Positions 8,452 through 16,861 of a stretch of 64,000 nucleotides of DNA are shown in pieces. Made by a program: the position numbers and the translations under genes. The DNA is from Betaproteobacteria bacterium (GTDB lineage: Bacteria > Pseudomonadota > Gammaproteobacteria > Burkholderiales > SG8-41): NCBI GenBank assembly GCA_900299145.1, contig OMIN01000121.1:36564-100563 (forward strand), in the 5' to 3' direction. The first letter of the stretch is position 1. Each line of letters begins with the position of its first letter. A model generated the notes under the pieces. It was not told the origin of the DNA. It made no database searches and saw nothing but the letters and a program-made list of their open reading frames with translations.

Positions 8452-9437
8452 TGCGGCTTTTTACCCATGCCGATGGCGTCGAAAAACTCCGCGTACTGCA
8501 CCATGCGTTTGGCGAGAAACTGCGTGAATTCTGCGTTGCCCATGAATACATCCTGAAAAATATTGCGCCGGGCGATCTCTTTCCACTCCGGCGATTCGTG
8601 GGCCTTTTTGAGCGCGGCCTCCATGATGGTGACCGCCTCTTTTGGCACGCCGGCGGTAAAGGTGAAGCCGCGGATGGTGCCAGCGGTGATCGGGTAACCC
8701 AGTTCCTGCAAAGTCGGCACGTCGGGCGCCTGCGGCAGCCGCTTGTCGGCGGCGATTGCCAGCACGCGCAGCTTCTTGCCTTCGACAAAGCCCTGGCCCT
8801 CGCTCAGATTTTCGGTGGTGAACGTGGTGTGACCGCCAGCTACCGAAGTCGTCGCCTCGCCGCCGCCCTTGAAATTGACGAACTTGATTCGCGTGCCGGG
8901 AATTTGTTTTTCCATCAGGTGTATCACCATGCGCCCGGTGCCCGCGGTGGAGGTGGTCGCTGCCACCACGGAATCGGGATTCTTCTGCAGCGCGGCCATC
9001 AAATCCTTGAAAGTTTTGTATGGCGATTCGGCCTGCACCATGATGGTCTGCGGATCGATCGCGAACAGCGCGAGCGGCGTGTAATTTTCCAGCCCTATCG
9101 CCACATCGGGCCGGTGTGCCATCAGCAGAATGGTGCCGGTGACCGACATCATGGTGTACGGATCGCCGCGCCGCGTCTTGAAATAGGTGTAGCCGACCAC
9201 GCCCGCGCCGCCGACGCGGTTGTTTACCGTAATCAACTGCGGCAGCAACTTATCCTTGCGCACGATTTCCGCCATCGCGCGCGACACCACATCGCCGCCG
9301 CTACCGGCTGAGGTGGTAACGACCAATTCAATGGGTTTGATGGGATAGTTTTGCGCCAGCGCTGTGGTCGGGCTACCCGCAGCCAGAGCCAGCAGGGCAG
9401 CCGCACGAATTAAAACCTCGCGTCTTAACATCTCCAT
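8448..9437 (-). CDS. Bug-family substrate-binding protein, divergent member
   Basis: About 329 residues from the inner ATG, which is preceded by GGAGGAG. Signal peptide VLIRAAALLALAAGSPTTALA. The family start QNYPIKPIELVVTTSAGSGG is present, but the usual PYKG segment is VNFKGGGEATTSVAGGH and the GYT loop is RRGDPYTMM, so it belongs to a divergent branch. The mature protein would be periplasmic. It is cotranscribed and coupled with the metallophosphoesterase. The ligand is unknown. Confidence 0.82.
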   Translation of the reverse strand: MEMLRREVLIRAAALLALAAGSPTTALAQNYPIKPIELVVTTSAGSGGDVVSRAMAEIVRKDKLLPQLITVNNRVGGAGVVGYTYFKTRRGDPYTMMSVTGTILLMAHRPDVAIGLENYTPLALFAIDPQTIMVQAESPYKTFKDLMAALQKNPDSVVAATTSTAGTGRMVIHLMEKQIPGTRIKFVNFKGGGEATTSVAGGHTTFTTENLSEGQGFVEGKKLRVLAIAADKRLPQAPDVPTLQELGYPITAGTIRGFTFTAGVPKEAVTIMEAALKKAHESPEWKEIARRNIFQDVFMGNAEFTQFLAKRMVQYAEFFDAIGMGKKPQ

Positions 9438-9560
9438 GATCTCCTCCATTGGGTCCGTTGTTGTTGTCAGATGAAAGTGTAGCCGCTTCGCGCTGCCTGT
9501 GTGACACCGTAAGAGTTCGTTGCTTCAAGCGCCGCGTTCGTGCAGGAATCACGCGGAAAG

Positions 9561-9600
9561 ATATTTTTAAGTATTTGTTTTTATTGATATTTTTATAAAC
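9561..9600 (-). repeat. AT-rich dispersed repeat, copy 4
   Basis: Minus-strand core aataaaaacaaatacttaa, a perfect match to one of the two most common core versions. It lies in the 284-bp space between the divergent Bug gene and the small AtzG-like gene, which otherwise holds only upstream regions. Confidence 0.75.
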
Positions 9601-9721
9601 ACCAGAATCCGCCCTCATTTGCGGTAACGCCTGCCCGCCAGCGAGGTTCAATTCCGCCGAAAGCGCCATTAGTGCTTTAGTATTACGCCTCGCACAACAT
9701 ACCACGGAGCGCGCGCAACAC

Positions 9722-9928
9722 ATGGCAACCGATAACCTGGAACTGGACGATGTCCGGCGCATGGCCGCTGAGGTCGGCATGACGCATCTTAACAACACGC
9801 ATTTGCAGGAGCTGCTGCGCGCCACCAACGCGGCTCGCGCGCGGCGCGACGCATTGCGTACCGACACGCTGACTTACGCCGACGAACCGGCGCATGTCTA
9901 TAGCCTGACGGCCGGGGACGCGCCATGA
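9722..9928 (+). CDS. Small AtzG/GatC-like amidase partner
   Basis: About 68 residues, helical, with the pattern LDDVRRMAAEVGM followed by an Arg-rich helix (ATNAARARRDALRTD) and a C-terminal EPAHVYSL. The size, helical character, EPAHVY-like tail and position match the small AtzG-like subunits that form a complex with AS-family amidases such as AtzE, by analogy with GatC and GatA. Its stop overlaps the amidase start by four bases (ATGA), indicating coupled translation and one-to-one production. The assignment rests on context and general pattern, not on a strong motif. Confidence 0.6.
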   Translation: MATDNLELDDVRRMAAEVGMTHLNNTHLQELLRATNAARARRDALRTDTLTYADEPAHVYSLTAGDAP

Positions 9929-11319
9929 CTGATCTCGCCTGGCTCACCGTCTCCGAAGCCTCGGAGCTGATACGCACGCGGCAACTGTCGCCGGTGGAAT
10001 ACGCAAAAGCGCTGATCGAGCGCGCGCAACAGCACGATAAACATTACAACGCCTATCTGCGCCCCGCGCCCGACATCGCGCTTGAAGACGCTCGCCGCGC
10101 GGAAAGTGAAATTCTGCGCGGTGACTACCGCGGGCCGTTTCACGGTGTGCCTTATGGTTTAAAGGACATCGTCGATTACGCCGGACTGCCCACCACCGCG
10201 CACTCGAAAATTCTGCGTGACAATGTCGCGCGCAACGACGCCGTGGTCACGCAAAAACTGCGCAACGCCGGCGGCGTGTTCATGGGCAAGTTGTCGACCC
10301 ACGAATTCGCCACCGGCGGCCCGTCGTTCGATTTACCGTGGCCACCCGCGCGCAACCCGTGGAACCATGAGCATTTCTGCGGCGGCTCATCCAGCGGCTC
10401 CGGCGCGGCGACGGCGGCGGGCTTTTTGCCCGCGGCCATCGGCACCGACACCGGCGGTTCGGTGAGAAACCCCGCCACCATGTGCGGCGTGGTCGGCATG
10501 AAGCCCACGTACGGGCTGGTCAGCCGGCGCGGCGTGCTGCCGCTCGCCTACTCGCTGGATCACATAGGCACGTTGACGCGCACCGTGCGCGACAACGCGC
10601 TGATGCTCGATGTCATCGCCGGCTACGATGCGCAAGACCCGGGCAGCGCCAACCGCGCCATGGGCGGATACACCGCGCAATTGGGCCGTGATATCACCGG
10701 CATCCGCATCGGCGTGATTCGCCATTTCTACACGCAGGACATGCAGGCCGACGATGAAATGACGGCGAGCATCGACAATGCCGTCAAACAGCTGGCGGCG
10801 CTGGGGGCGGACGTGCGCGAAGTCACCACTGCGCCGCTCACCGAATATCAGGCGTGCAACCGCATCATCCTCGGCAGCGAAGCGTTTGCCGTTCACGAAA
10901 AATGGATGCGCGAGCGGCCGCAGGATTACGGCGCCCTGGCGCGCGAACGTTTGATGGCGGGCGCTTTCGTGCGCGCCGCCGATTACATCAACGCAACGCG
11001 CCTGCGGCGCAAAATGACCGATGCTTTCCACGCGCTGTTCCGGGACGTGGATGTGATTGTCACCGCCAGTGCGATGGATCCGGCGTTCCGCATCGACGAC
11101 GCCAAGGCCATTGAATACACCTACGGCCGGCAGGCGCGCGGCGCGTTTAACGTGACCGGCAGTCCGGCGATGTCGGTGCCCACCGGCTTCACCGAAAGCG
11201 GTTTGCCACTGGGTATGCAAATCGTCGGCAAGCCCTTCAGCGAAGCGCTGATTTACCGCGTCGCGCATGCCTACGAACAGTCGACGGATTGGACGCACCA
11301 GCATCCCACTTTGTTGTGA
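9925..11319 (+). CDS. Amidase signature family hydrolase
   Basis: About 464 residues. The Ser-cisSer-Lys triad is visible: K80 in PYGLKDIVD, the Gly/Ser signature GGSSSGSGAATAAGF with S155, and nucleophile S179 in GTDTGGSVRNP. The surrounding CGVVGMKPTYGLVSRRG is also typical. It hydrolyses an amide to acid and ammonia; possible roles are biuret-like or other small amide breakdown, or a GatA-like activity, but the chromosomal context with a dedicated small partner and no gatB argues for a catabolic amidase. The downstream lipoprotein gene starts 7 bp later. Confidence 0.9.
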   Translation: MTDLAWLTVSEASELIRTRQLSPVEYAKALIERAQQHDKHYNAYLRPAPDIALEDARRAESEILRGDYRGPFHGVPYGLKDIVDYAGLPTTAHSKILRDNVARNDAVVTQKLRNAGGVFMGKLSTHEFATGGPSFDLPWPPARNPWNHEHFCGGSSSGSGAATAAGFLPAAIGTDTGGSVRNPATMCGVVGMKPTYGLVSRRGVLPLAYSLDHIGTLTRTVRDNALMLDVIAGYDAQDPGSANRAMGGYTAQLGRDITGIRIGVIRHFYTQDMQADDEMTASIDNAVKQLAALGADVREVTTAPLTEYQACNRIILGSEAFAVHEKWMRERPQDYGALARERLMAGAFVRAADYINATRLRRKMTDAFHALFRDVDVIVTASAMDPAFRIDDAKAIEYTYGRQARGAFNVTGSPAMSVPTGFTESGLPLGMQIVGKPFSEALIYRVAHAYEQSTDWTHQHPTLL

Positions 11320-11324
11320 GGAAA

Positions 11325-11349
11325 ATATGTTTTTAAACAAATATTTACG
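11325..11349. repeat. Degenerate AT-rich dispersed repeat at a start codon, copy 5
   Basis: Sequence tttttaaacaaatatttacg overlaps the first codons of the lipoprotein gene. It can be aligned to the consensus in either orientation, so this copy is tentative. Confidence 0.35.
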
Positions 11350-12472
11350 TAGCCTCGGGTTGTTGGCCGTCGTCCCCGGCATGATGCTCGGCGGCTGCGC
11401 GGGCACGGGAGGCAGCACGGGTGGAAGCGCAAACGAAGGCCCGATCACCATCGCCAGTCAGGGCAGTTTCTTTGTTGGCGGCCGGCAAGTGACGGCAGCG
11501 GGCAAGTTCGACGCCACTGCCTCACCCAACCCGCCGACAGCGGGGCAAACGTATTGGGTCGATCAGATGTACGTGCAATATCAGATCCCCGTCAACGCGC
11601 GAAAATATCCACTGATATTCGTGCATGGTGGTAGCGGCACCGGGCGCGTGTGGGAAACCACACCGGATGGGCGCGAAGGGTTTCAGACGATTTTCCTGCG
11701 GCGCGGCTTTCCGGTTTATATCGTCGATTTTCCGCGCCGTGGCCGCGCCGGATATCCGAGTTTCGGTGGCCCGTTCGGCCAGCTCGACGACAAACAGCAG
11801 ATCGTCGCCAATCGCACGGGACAGGCCGGACGCGAGTACGCGTGGTCGCGCTGGCGCCTAGGGCCGAAGTATCCCGATGTGTTCCCGGTGCAGGCGTTCC
11901 CGATGAACGCAGTGGACTCGTTCCTGCAACATCTGGTGCCGACGGTGTCGGACAACGCCGAGATCATCAGCGGCGCACTGGTGAAACTACTCGACAAAAT
12001 CGGCCCCGCGGTGGTAGTGACGCATTCGCAATCGGGCCTTTTCGGCTGGCTTGCCGGAGCGCGTTCGCCCAACGTGAAAGGTATCGTCGCTTACGAACCG
12101 GGCTTCGTATTCAAGCAGGGCGAAGTGCCGCCGCCGATTCCCATGTATAAAGGCTCGCAGCCTTCAGGCACGCCGGTAACGCCGTCGGAGTTTGCCAAAC
12201 TCGCCACGATTCCGTTGCAAGTAGTCTACGGCGACAACATTCCCAGACAGCCGATCCCTGATCTCATCGCCGACGGCCGCCGCGCGCAAGTGGTGACATC
12301 GGTAATGTTCGCTGATGCACTCAACAAACAAGGTGGCCAGGCCAGCGTGCTGCATCTACCCGACGTAGGCCTGCGCGGCAACTCGCATTTCATGTTCTCC
12401 GACCTGAACAATATTCAGGTCGCGGATGAATTGTCGAAGTTTTTGAATGCGAAGGGGCTGGATGGGCGATAG
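11327..12472 (+). CDS. Lipoprotein alpha/beta hydrolase (esterase-like)
   Basis: About 381 residues from the ATG preceded by gagga; the track ORF begins earlier inside the amidase. Lipoprotein signal with lipobox LGGC (LLAVVPGMMLGGCAG), then a Gly/Ser-rich linker. Hydrolase marks: LIFVHGGSGTGRVW (oxyanion region), THSQSGLFGWLAG (nucleophile elbow with Ser) and a late His region near LRGNSHFMFSDL. Lipid-anchored, so probably at the outer membrane facing the periplasm. Similar lipoprotein esterases are common in Burkholderiales. The first codons overlap a possible dispersed repeat. Operon with the amidase is likely, giving an ester/amide-degrading pair. Confidence 0.8.
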   Translation: MFLNKYLRSLGLLAVVPGMMLGGCAGTGGSTGGSANEGPITIASQGSFFVGGRQVTAAGKFDATASPNPPTAGQTYWVDQMYVQYQIPVNARKYPLIFVHGGSGTGRVWETTPDGREGFQTIFLRRGFPVYIVDFPRRGRAGYPSFGGPFGQLDDKQQIVANRTGQAGREYAWSRWRLGPKYPDVFPVQAFPMNAVDSFLQHLVPTVSDNAEIISGALVKLLDKIGPAVVVTHSQSGLFGWLAGARSPNVKGIVAYEPGFVFKQGEVPPPIPMYKGSQPSGTPVTPSEFAKLATIPLQVVYGDNIPRQPIPDLIADGRRAQVVTSVMFADALNKQGGQASVLHLPDVGLRGNSHFMFSDLNNIQVADELSKFLNAKGLDGR

Positions 12473-12540
12473 CAAATCATCGGCCGGGGCAAGCGTTACT
12501 TTGCCGCGGCCATTGTTGGCCGCTGCGGCGATTTCGCTGC

Positions 12541-13542
12541 TCACTCCAATGATTTAATATTAGCAGCCTTGATCAGCTTGCCGGTGATCGCCATGTCTTC
12601 CTTGCGGATCTGTGCCATCTCCGTGGCGCCGGCCGTAAAGCTGTCCAGCCCCTGACGGCTGATTGCCGCGCGCACATCAGGCATGGCCGAGATTTTTTGC
12701 GTGGCGGCCGACAGTTTGTCGACAACCGTTTTCGGCGGGTTGGCGGGCGCGGCAATCGCATACCAGTTGCGCAGCACCAGCCCCGGCAGGCCGGATTCCG
12801 TAAACGTCGGCAATTGCGGCAAAACCTCCAGCCGCTTGTCGCCGGTGATGGCAATGCCGCGCAAACGGCCCGACTTCACCATCGGCACGGCACCTGACGG
12901 ATTGGCGAAAGCCAGTTGCACTTGACCGCCAACCAGGTCCGTCATGGCAGGGCCCCCGCCCTTGTACGGCACCTGCTGCATTTTGATGCCGGCCAGCATT
13001 TCAAAATAAAGCGGCCCCAGATGCGTCGGCCCGCCCGTGCTTGAGGTGGCATAGTTGAGTTCGCCCGGCTTCTTTTTGGCGAGATCAATGAGCTCGCGCA
13101 CCGTGGTGACCGGCAGGCCGGGATGCACCACGAGCATAAACTCGCTGCGCGCGATGCCGGCAATCGGCGTGAAATCCTTGATCACGTCGAACGGCACGTT
13201 GCGGTAAATTTGTGAAATCGCGATTGAGCTGCTGCCCGCGAGCAGCAACGTATAGCCGTCGGGCGGCGCTTTCGCCACGAGGTCGGTACCGATGATGGTG
13301 TTGCCGCCGCCTCGGTTGTCGACCACCACCTGTTTACCAAAAATATCGGTGAGCTTGGGACCAAACAATCTCGCCAGAAAATCATTAGATCCACCCGGCG
13401 GATAGGCGACGACGATGCGGATGGGCCGGGTGGGGTAATCGGCCTGTGCTAATGCCACATTGGCCACACCAGCATGTGGCAGCCCGCCCGCTGCCAACAT
13501 TGCAGCCGCCATGAAACGGTGAACATGGGGCGATGGCTTCAT
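12541..13542 (-). CDS. Bug-family substrate-binding protein
   Basis: About 333 residues. Signal peptide ending GVANVALAQA, then YPTRPIRIVVAYPPGGSND, DNRGGGNTIIGT, PPDGYTLLLAG, VPYKGGGPAMTDLVGG and ESGLPGLVLRNWYAI, the full set of family blocks. Periplasmic. It is transcribed leftward 34 bp after the Ldh2-family oxidoreductase gene, so the pair probably serves one hydroxyacid. It converges with the lipoprotein hydrolase; a GC hairpin without a T tail (about 12506-12523) lies between them. Confidence 0.9.
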   Translation of the reverse strand: MKPSPHVHRFMAAAMLAAGGLPHAGVANVALAQADYPTRPIRIVVAYPPGGSNDFLARLFGPKLTDIFGKQVVVDNRGGGNTIIGTDLVAKAPPDGYTLLLAGSSSIAISQIYRNVPFDVIKDFTPIAGIARSEFMLVVHPGLPVTTVRELIDLAKKKPGELNYATSSTGGPTHLGPLYFEMLAGIKMQQVPYKGGGPAMTDLVGGQVQLAFANPSGAVPMVKSGRLRGIAITGDKRLEVLPQLPTFTESGLPGLVLRNWYAIAAPANPPKTVVDKLSAATQKISAMPDVRAAISRQGLDSFTAGATEMAQIRKEDMAITGKLIKAANIKSLE

Positions 13543-13576
13543 GGCGTCTCCCGGCAGTGGTGCAGCGTCACGACAT

Positions 13577-14587
13577 TCAACTCAACGGCGGCAATGTCCC
13601 GCGTGGCACTGCCAGTAGAGCATCGTAGATCTGACGGTCGATTTCGAGGCCTGCTTTAACCAAGCGCGCGCGTTCACGCACCGAGCGTTCGCCCGGCAAA
13701 CGGATTTCATCCACGCCGGGCTGGCGCGGAGCGGCTTTCACCGTTGCCAGCATGTCGCTCATATGCTGCCGGAAATCACCCGCCGGCAGCATGCGTTCGG
13801 GGTCGATGGCCATGATGAAGTAGCCGTAGATTTTATCGTCGCCAAAACCCGACCCCGCCAGCACGCCCAGCGCCTGCATGGCCATCGACAGCGCGAAACC
13901 CTTGTAACCCCCGAATGGCAGTATCGTCGCCACTTTCAGCGGATCCGTCGTGATCTTACCCTCGGCATCCATCGCCACGCCTTCGGGCAGCGGCGTGCCC
14001 ATGCGTTCACGCAATTGCAGATCGGTGCCCATGAAGGCCGAAGTGCCCAAGTCGATTACAAACGGATCGGAGAGGGTGGGGAACCCAAAGGCCACCGGGT
14101 TGGTGCCAGTCACCGGCCCCATTGAACCGGGTGCGGCCACGTGCGCGCGGCTCGACACGGTGTGCAGGGCCACCAGCCCGGCGCGCGCGACGAGATCAAC
14201 GTAATAAGCGCTACGGCCGCTCATCCACGAGTTATTGATGCCAACCATCGCCATGCCCTGCCCGCGCGCCATCGCGATCACTTTCTGCGCGGCGTGATAC
14301 ATGGTGACCATGCCGCTGTTGTTGCCGCCGTCGTAAAGCACCGAATTCGGCGTTTCACGAATGACGCGCATGCGGCTGCGCGGCTGACGCAACGCCGGAT
14401 ACTCAATCACGTTGAGAATTTTTGGCAGGCCTGAATATTCGTAGCCGCACAGCGCCGCATCCATCACGTGATTGGCAATGATGCGCGCCTCTTCGGCGTC
14501 GTAACCTGCGCGACAGAGCACGTCCTCAGAAAGATTCTGCGCCTCGTCGACGGTCAGTCGGACTCTGCCGGGTGAGAGAATTTCCAT
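13577..14587 (-). CDS. Ldh2/malate dehydrogenase-family (MDH2-like) oxidoreductase with altered His motif
   Basis: About 336 residues, usual length for the malate/L-lactate/ureidoglycolate/sulfolactate dehydrogenase family. Family blocks: LYDGGNNSGMVTMYHA, the GPVTGTNPVAFGFPT signature, DLGTSAFMGTDLQ and ILPFGGYKGFALSMAMQAL. Two conserved His positions appear changed: the early RxxSHG block is CGYEYSGLP and the NSNHFGxxGYY block reads NNSWMSGRSAYY. This may mark a subfamily with another substrate or changed chemistry. It is likely an operon head with the Bug gene downstream (34-bp gap), so it probably oxidises the imported compound using NAD(P). Confidence 0.82.
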   Translation of the reverse strand: MEILSPGRVRLTVDEAQNLSEDVLCRAGYDAEEARIIANHVMDAALCGYEYSGLPKILNVIEYPALRQPRSRMRVIRETPNSVLYDGGNNSGMVTMYHAAQKVIAMARGQGMAMVGINNSWMSGRSAYYVDLVARAGLVALHTVSSRAHVAAPGSMGPVTGTNPVAFGFPTLSDPFVIDLGTSAFMGTDLQLRERMGTPLPEGVAMDAEGKITTDPLKVATILPFGGYKGFALSMAMQALGVLAGSGFGDDKIYGYFIMAIDPERMLPAGDFRQHMSDMLATVKAAPRQPGVDEIRLPGERSVRERARLVKAGLEIDRQIYDALLAVPRGTLPPLS

Positions 14588-14634
14588 GCGGAATTATCTA
14601 TTTTCAAATCGCCAACCAGAGCGGCGGATGTAAC

Positions 14635-14668
14635 GTAACTATTTGTTTTTATTATTATTTTTTAATAC
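14635..14668 (-). repeat. AT-rich dispersed repeat, copy 6
   Basis: Minus-strand core aataaaaacaaatagttac, in the gap between the SDR and Ldh2-family genes. Confidence 0.75.
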
Positions 14669-14686
14669 CAAGCATCTTCCCCTTCA

Positions 14687-14710
14687 CCCTCTCCCGATTG
14701 CGGGAGAGGG
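14687..14710. repeat. GC hairpin of the CCCTCTCCCG type
   Basis: Perfect 10-bp inverted repeat ccctctcccg/cgggagaggg with a four-base loop, preceded by ccttcac. This resembles a common intergenic element of proteobacterial genomes. It has no T-run on either side, so it is not called a terminator, although it may still stabilise the 3' end of the SDR transcript. Confidence 0.6.
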
Positions 14711-14756
14711 ATCGTGAGAAGAGCCTGAACCAGCAACAGCGCAATCTTGCCCTGCA

Positions 14757-15734
14757 CTACGCCGTCTTTTCCTTCTTCGCCGCTGTCGAGCTCACCGCAT
14801 CCGCCGGTTTCACCACCGGCGTCACCGGCATTACGCCGCTCATCAACGCATTGGGCACCGATTCGATCAACTCATCAATGGTGAACATGCCTTCGTCGCT
14901 CCACTTGTGCAGGAAGCGCGAATCGTCACCGAAGAGTTCGGTGTTGATGCGGCCGCGCTCGACGTGGATTACCTGGCCGTTGATGTAATACGCGTCGTCA
15001 GTGGCAAGAAAGGCCACCATCGGTGCAATGTATTCCGGCCCGCGATTTTGCAGCGTGAGGTCATATTGCTCCTTGGTCATCAGGCCCGCTTCAAACTTGC
15101 GGCGGCGGTTTTCCTTCACTTCCGGCGTCAGTGTCATGCGCGTGTCCGCCGACGGGCATATCGCGTTGGCGGTGATGCCGTTCTTGTAAGCCTCTTTTGC
15201 AATCGAGCGTGTCAAACCAATGATGCCGGCCTTCGCCGCGCTGTAGTTACACTGGCCGACCGAGCCTTTGAAGGCGTCCGACGAGAAATTGATAATGCGG
15301 CCATGGCCCGCCGCGCGCATGTACTTGATCGCGTGATGGCAGGTGTTCCAGTTCCCTTTCAGATGCACCGAAATCACCGAGTCAAAATCATCTTCCGACA
15401 TGTTCCAGATCATGCGCTCGCGCAGATTGCCGGCGACGTTTACCATGATGTCGATCTTGCCGTACGTATCGACGCACTGTTTGATCATCAGGCCGGCCTT
15501 CAGATAATCGGCCACCGAATCGCGATTGGCTTCGGCCTTGCCGCCCATTTTGCGAATTTCCGCAACAACCTCGCCCGCCGGATCTTCATCCGTCGCCTGT
15601 CCGCCACGGCCCACGCCCGGATCAACCACAATCACGCTGGCCCCTTCTTCCGCGAGTTTTAGCGCAATCGCGCGCCCAATGCCGCGGCCCGCGCCGGTGA
15701 CTACTGCTGCCTTACCCTCCAAATGCTTGGCCAT
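14757..15734 (-). CDS. Short-chain dehydrogenase/reductase with C-terminal extension
   Basis: About 325 residues from the ATG giving MAKHLEGK, preceded by gaaggagag; the ORF in the track adds 86 spurious residues. Cofactor motif VVTGAGRGIGRAIA at residues 12-25, NVAGNLRERM, the catalytic Ser region IINFSSDAFKG and the YSAAK pair. After the core there is an extension of about 70 residues (ERGRINTELFGDDSRFLHKW...) resembling SDRs of the multifunctional beta-oxidation (hydroxyacyl-CoA dehydrogenase-like) branch. Cytoplasmic. It is divergent from the Bug gene at 15829. Confidence 0.85.
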   Translation of the reverse strand: MAKHLEGKAAVVTGAGRGIGRAIALKLAEEGASVIVVDPGVGRGGQATDEDPAGEVVAEIRKMGGKAEANRDSVADYLKAGLMIKQCVDTYGKIDIMVNVAGNLRERMIWNMSEDDFDSVISVHLKGNWNTCHHAIKYMRAAGHGRIINFSSDAFKGSVGQCNYSAAKAGIIGLTRSIAKEAYKNGITANAICPSADTRMTLTPEVKENRRRKFEAGLMTKEQYDLTLQNRGPEYIAPMVAFLATDDAYYINGQVIHVERGRINTELFGDDSRFLHKWSDEGMFTIDELIESVPNALMSGVMPVTPVVKPADAVSSTAAKKEKTA

Positions 15735-15828
15735 CTTCCTCTCCTTCGTGGTTGTCGATGTGTAAAACCGCAGTATACCGGGACGGCACGTGTTGCGACC
15801 GTTCGCAAAACGCGACAGACTAACAGCC

Positions 15829-16851
15829 GTGAAAAGCCCACTATTTGCAATTGTTCGCAGCGGCCCGCCCAGCGGTCCCAAGGTTGCTGTTGCCGCCATC
15901 GTTGCCGTTGCGGCGTTGTCACCATGGAACGCACTGGCAGCGGACGCAACCCCCACGTTTCCCACCAAGCCGATACGCATGGTGTCGGCCACCGCACCGG
16001 GCAGCCAGCCCGACTACATTGCCCGCCTGTTGATCCAGAAAATGAGCGACGCCTGGGGCAAGCCGGTGATCATGGACAACCGCACGGGCGGCGGTGGATT
16101 ACTTGCCTCATCGCTTGTGGCCAAGGCCGCGCCCGATGGGCACACGCTGCTCTATGTGCTGCCCAACTTCGTCATCAGCCCGGCATTGCAGCCGACAGTT
16201 ACATTCCCGGCGGTAAGCGAATTTGTGGGCATTGGCCAAATTGGATTCAGCACCAACATTCTGGTTGCGTCGCCTTCCATCGGCGTGAAAGGCATCAAGG
16301 ACTTTATCGCGCTGGCCAAGTCACAGCAGGGCAAGCTGATCATCGCCTCCACTGGCGCTGGCACTGCGGGCCATCTGAGCGGCACGCGCTTTAACCTGCT
16401 GGCCGGCATCAAGGCAGTACAAGTGGCCTACAAAGGCGGCCCCGAGGTGATGATTGAACTGATTTCCGGGCGCAGCCACTACGCGGTGACGACCATGGGT
16501 TCGGCGCTGCCGTTTATCACCGAAGGCAAGCTCACCGCGCTTGCGGTAACCACGCCCAGACGCGCGCCGGTGTTGCCCGACGTGCCGTCACTCGGCGAAA
16601 TACAACCCGAATTCCGCCAATCCGAAACCTCGCACGGCCTGCTTGCGCCGGTGGGCACACCGCGCGCCATCCTGCATCAGATCAGCCGCGAGGTGGCGCG
16701 CGAACTCGAACTGCCCGACATCCGCGAAAAGCTGAACGCCATCAGCTTCGTCATCGCACCGAGCACGCCGGAGGCCTACGACAAAATCGTGCGCGAACAG
16801 ATGAACCTGATTTCCACGTTGGTCGTGGCCGCCGGATTGCGGGGAAAATAG
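15829..16851 (+). CDS. Bug-family substrate-binding protein
   Basis: About 340 residues from the GTG giving VKSPLFAIV; an earlier GTG at 15790 is also possible and neither has a strong ribosome binding site. A long signal peptide (VAVAAIVAVAALSPWNALAA) is followed by FPTKPIRMVSATAPGSQPD, DNRTGGGGLLASS, APDGHTLLY and VAYKGGPEVMIELISG. The GYT loop is GHT and PYKG is AYKG, modest changes. It is the first of two tandem Bug genes (the next starts 10 bp later), followed by a semialdehyde dehydrogenase. Confidence 0.87.
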   Translation: MKSPLFAIVRSGPPSGPKVAVAAIVAVAALSPWNALAADATPTFPTKPIRMVSATAPGSQPDYIARLLIQKMSDAWGKPVIMDNRTGGGGLLASSLVAKAAPDGHTLLYVLPNFVISPALQPTVTFPAVSEFVGIGQIGFSTNILVASPSIGVKGIKDFIALAKSQQGKLIIASTGAGTAGHLSGTRFNLLAGIKAVQVAYKGGPEVMIELISGRSHYAVTTMGSALPFITEGKLTALAVTTPRRAPVLPDVPSLGEIQPEFRQSETSHGLLAPVGTPRAILHQISREVARELELPDIREKLNAISFVIAPSTPEAYDKIVREQMNLISTLVVAAGLRGK

Positions 16852-16861
16852 AAAGCAGAAA

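Noticed and set aside
12506-12523. gcggcca/tggccgc hairpin between convergent genes as a terminator
   Set aside because: No T-run follows on either strand; mentioned only as context.
14687-14710. ccctctcccg hairpin as a terminator of the SDR gene
   Set aside because: The stem is strong but there is no T-run on the correct side; kept as a repeat element.
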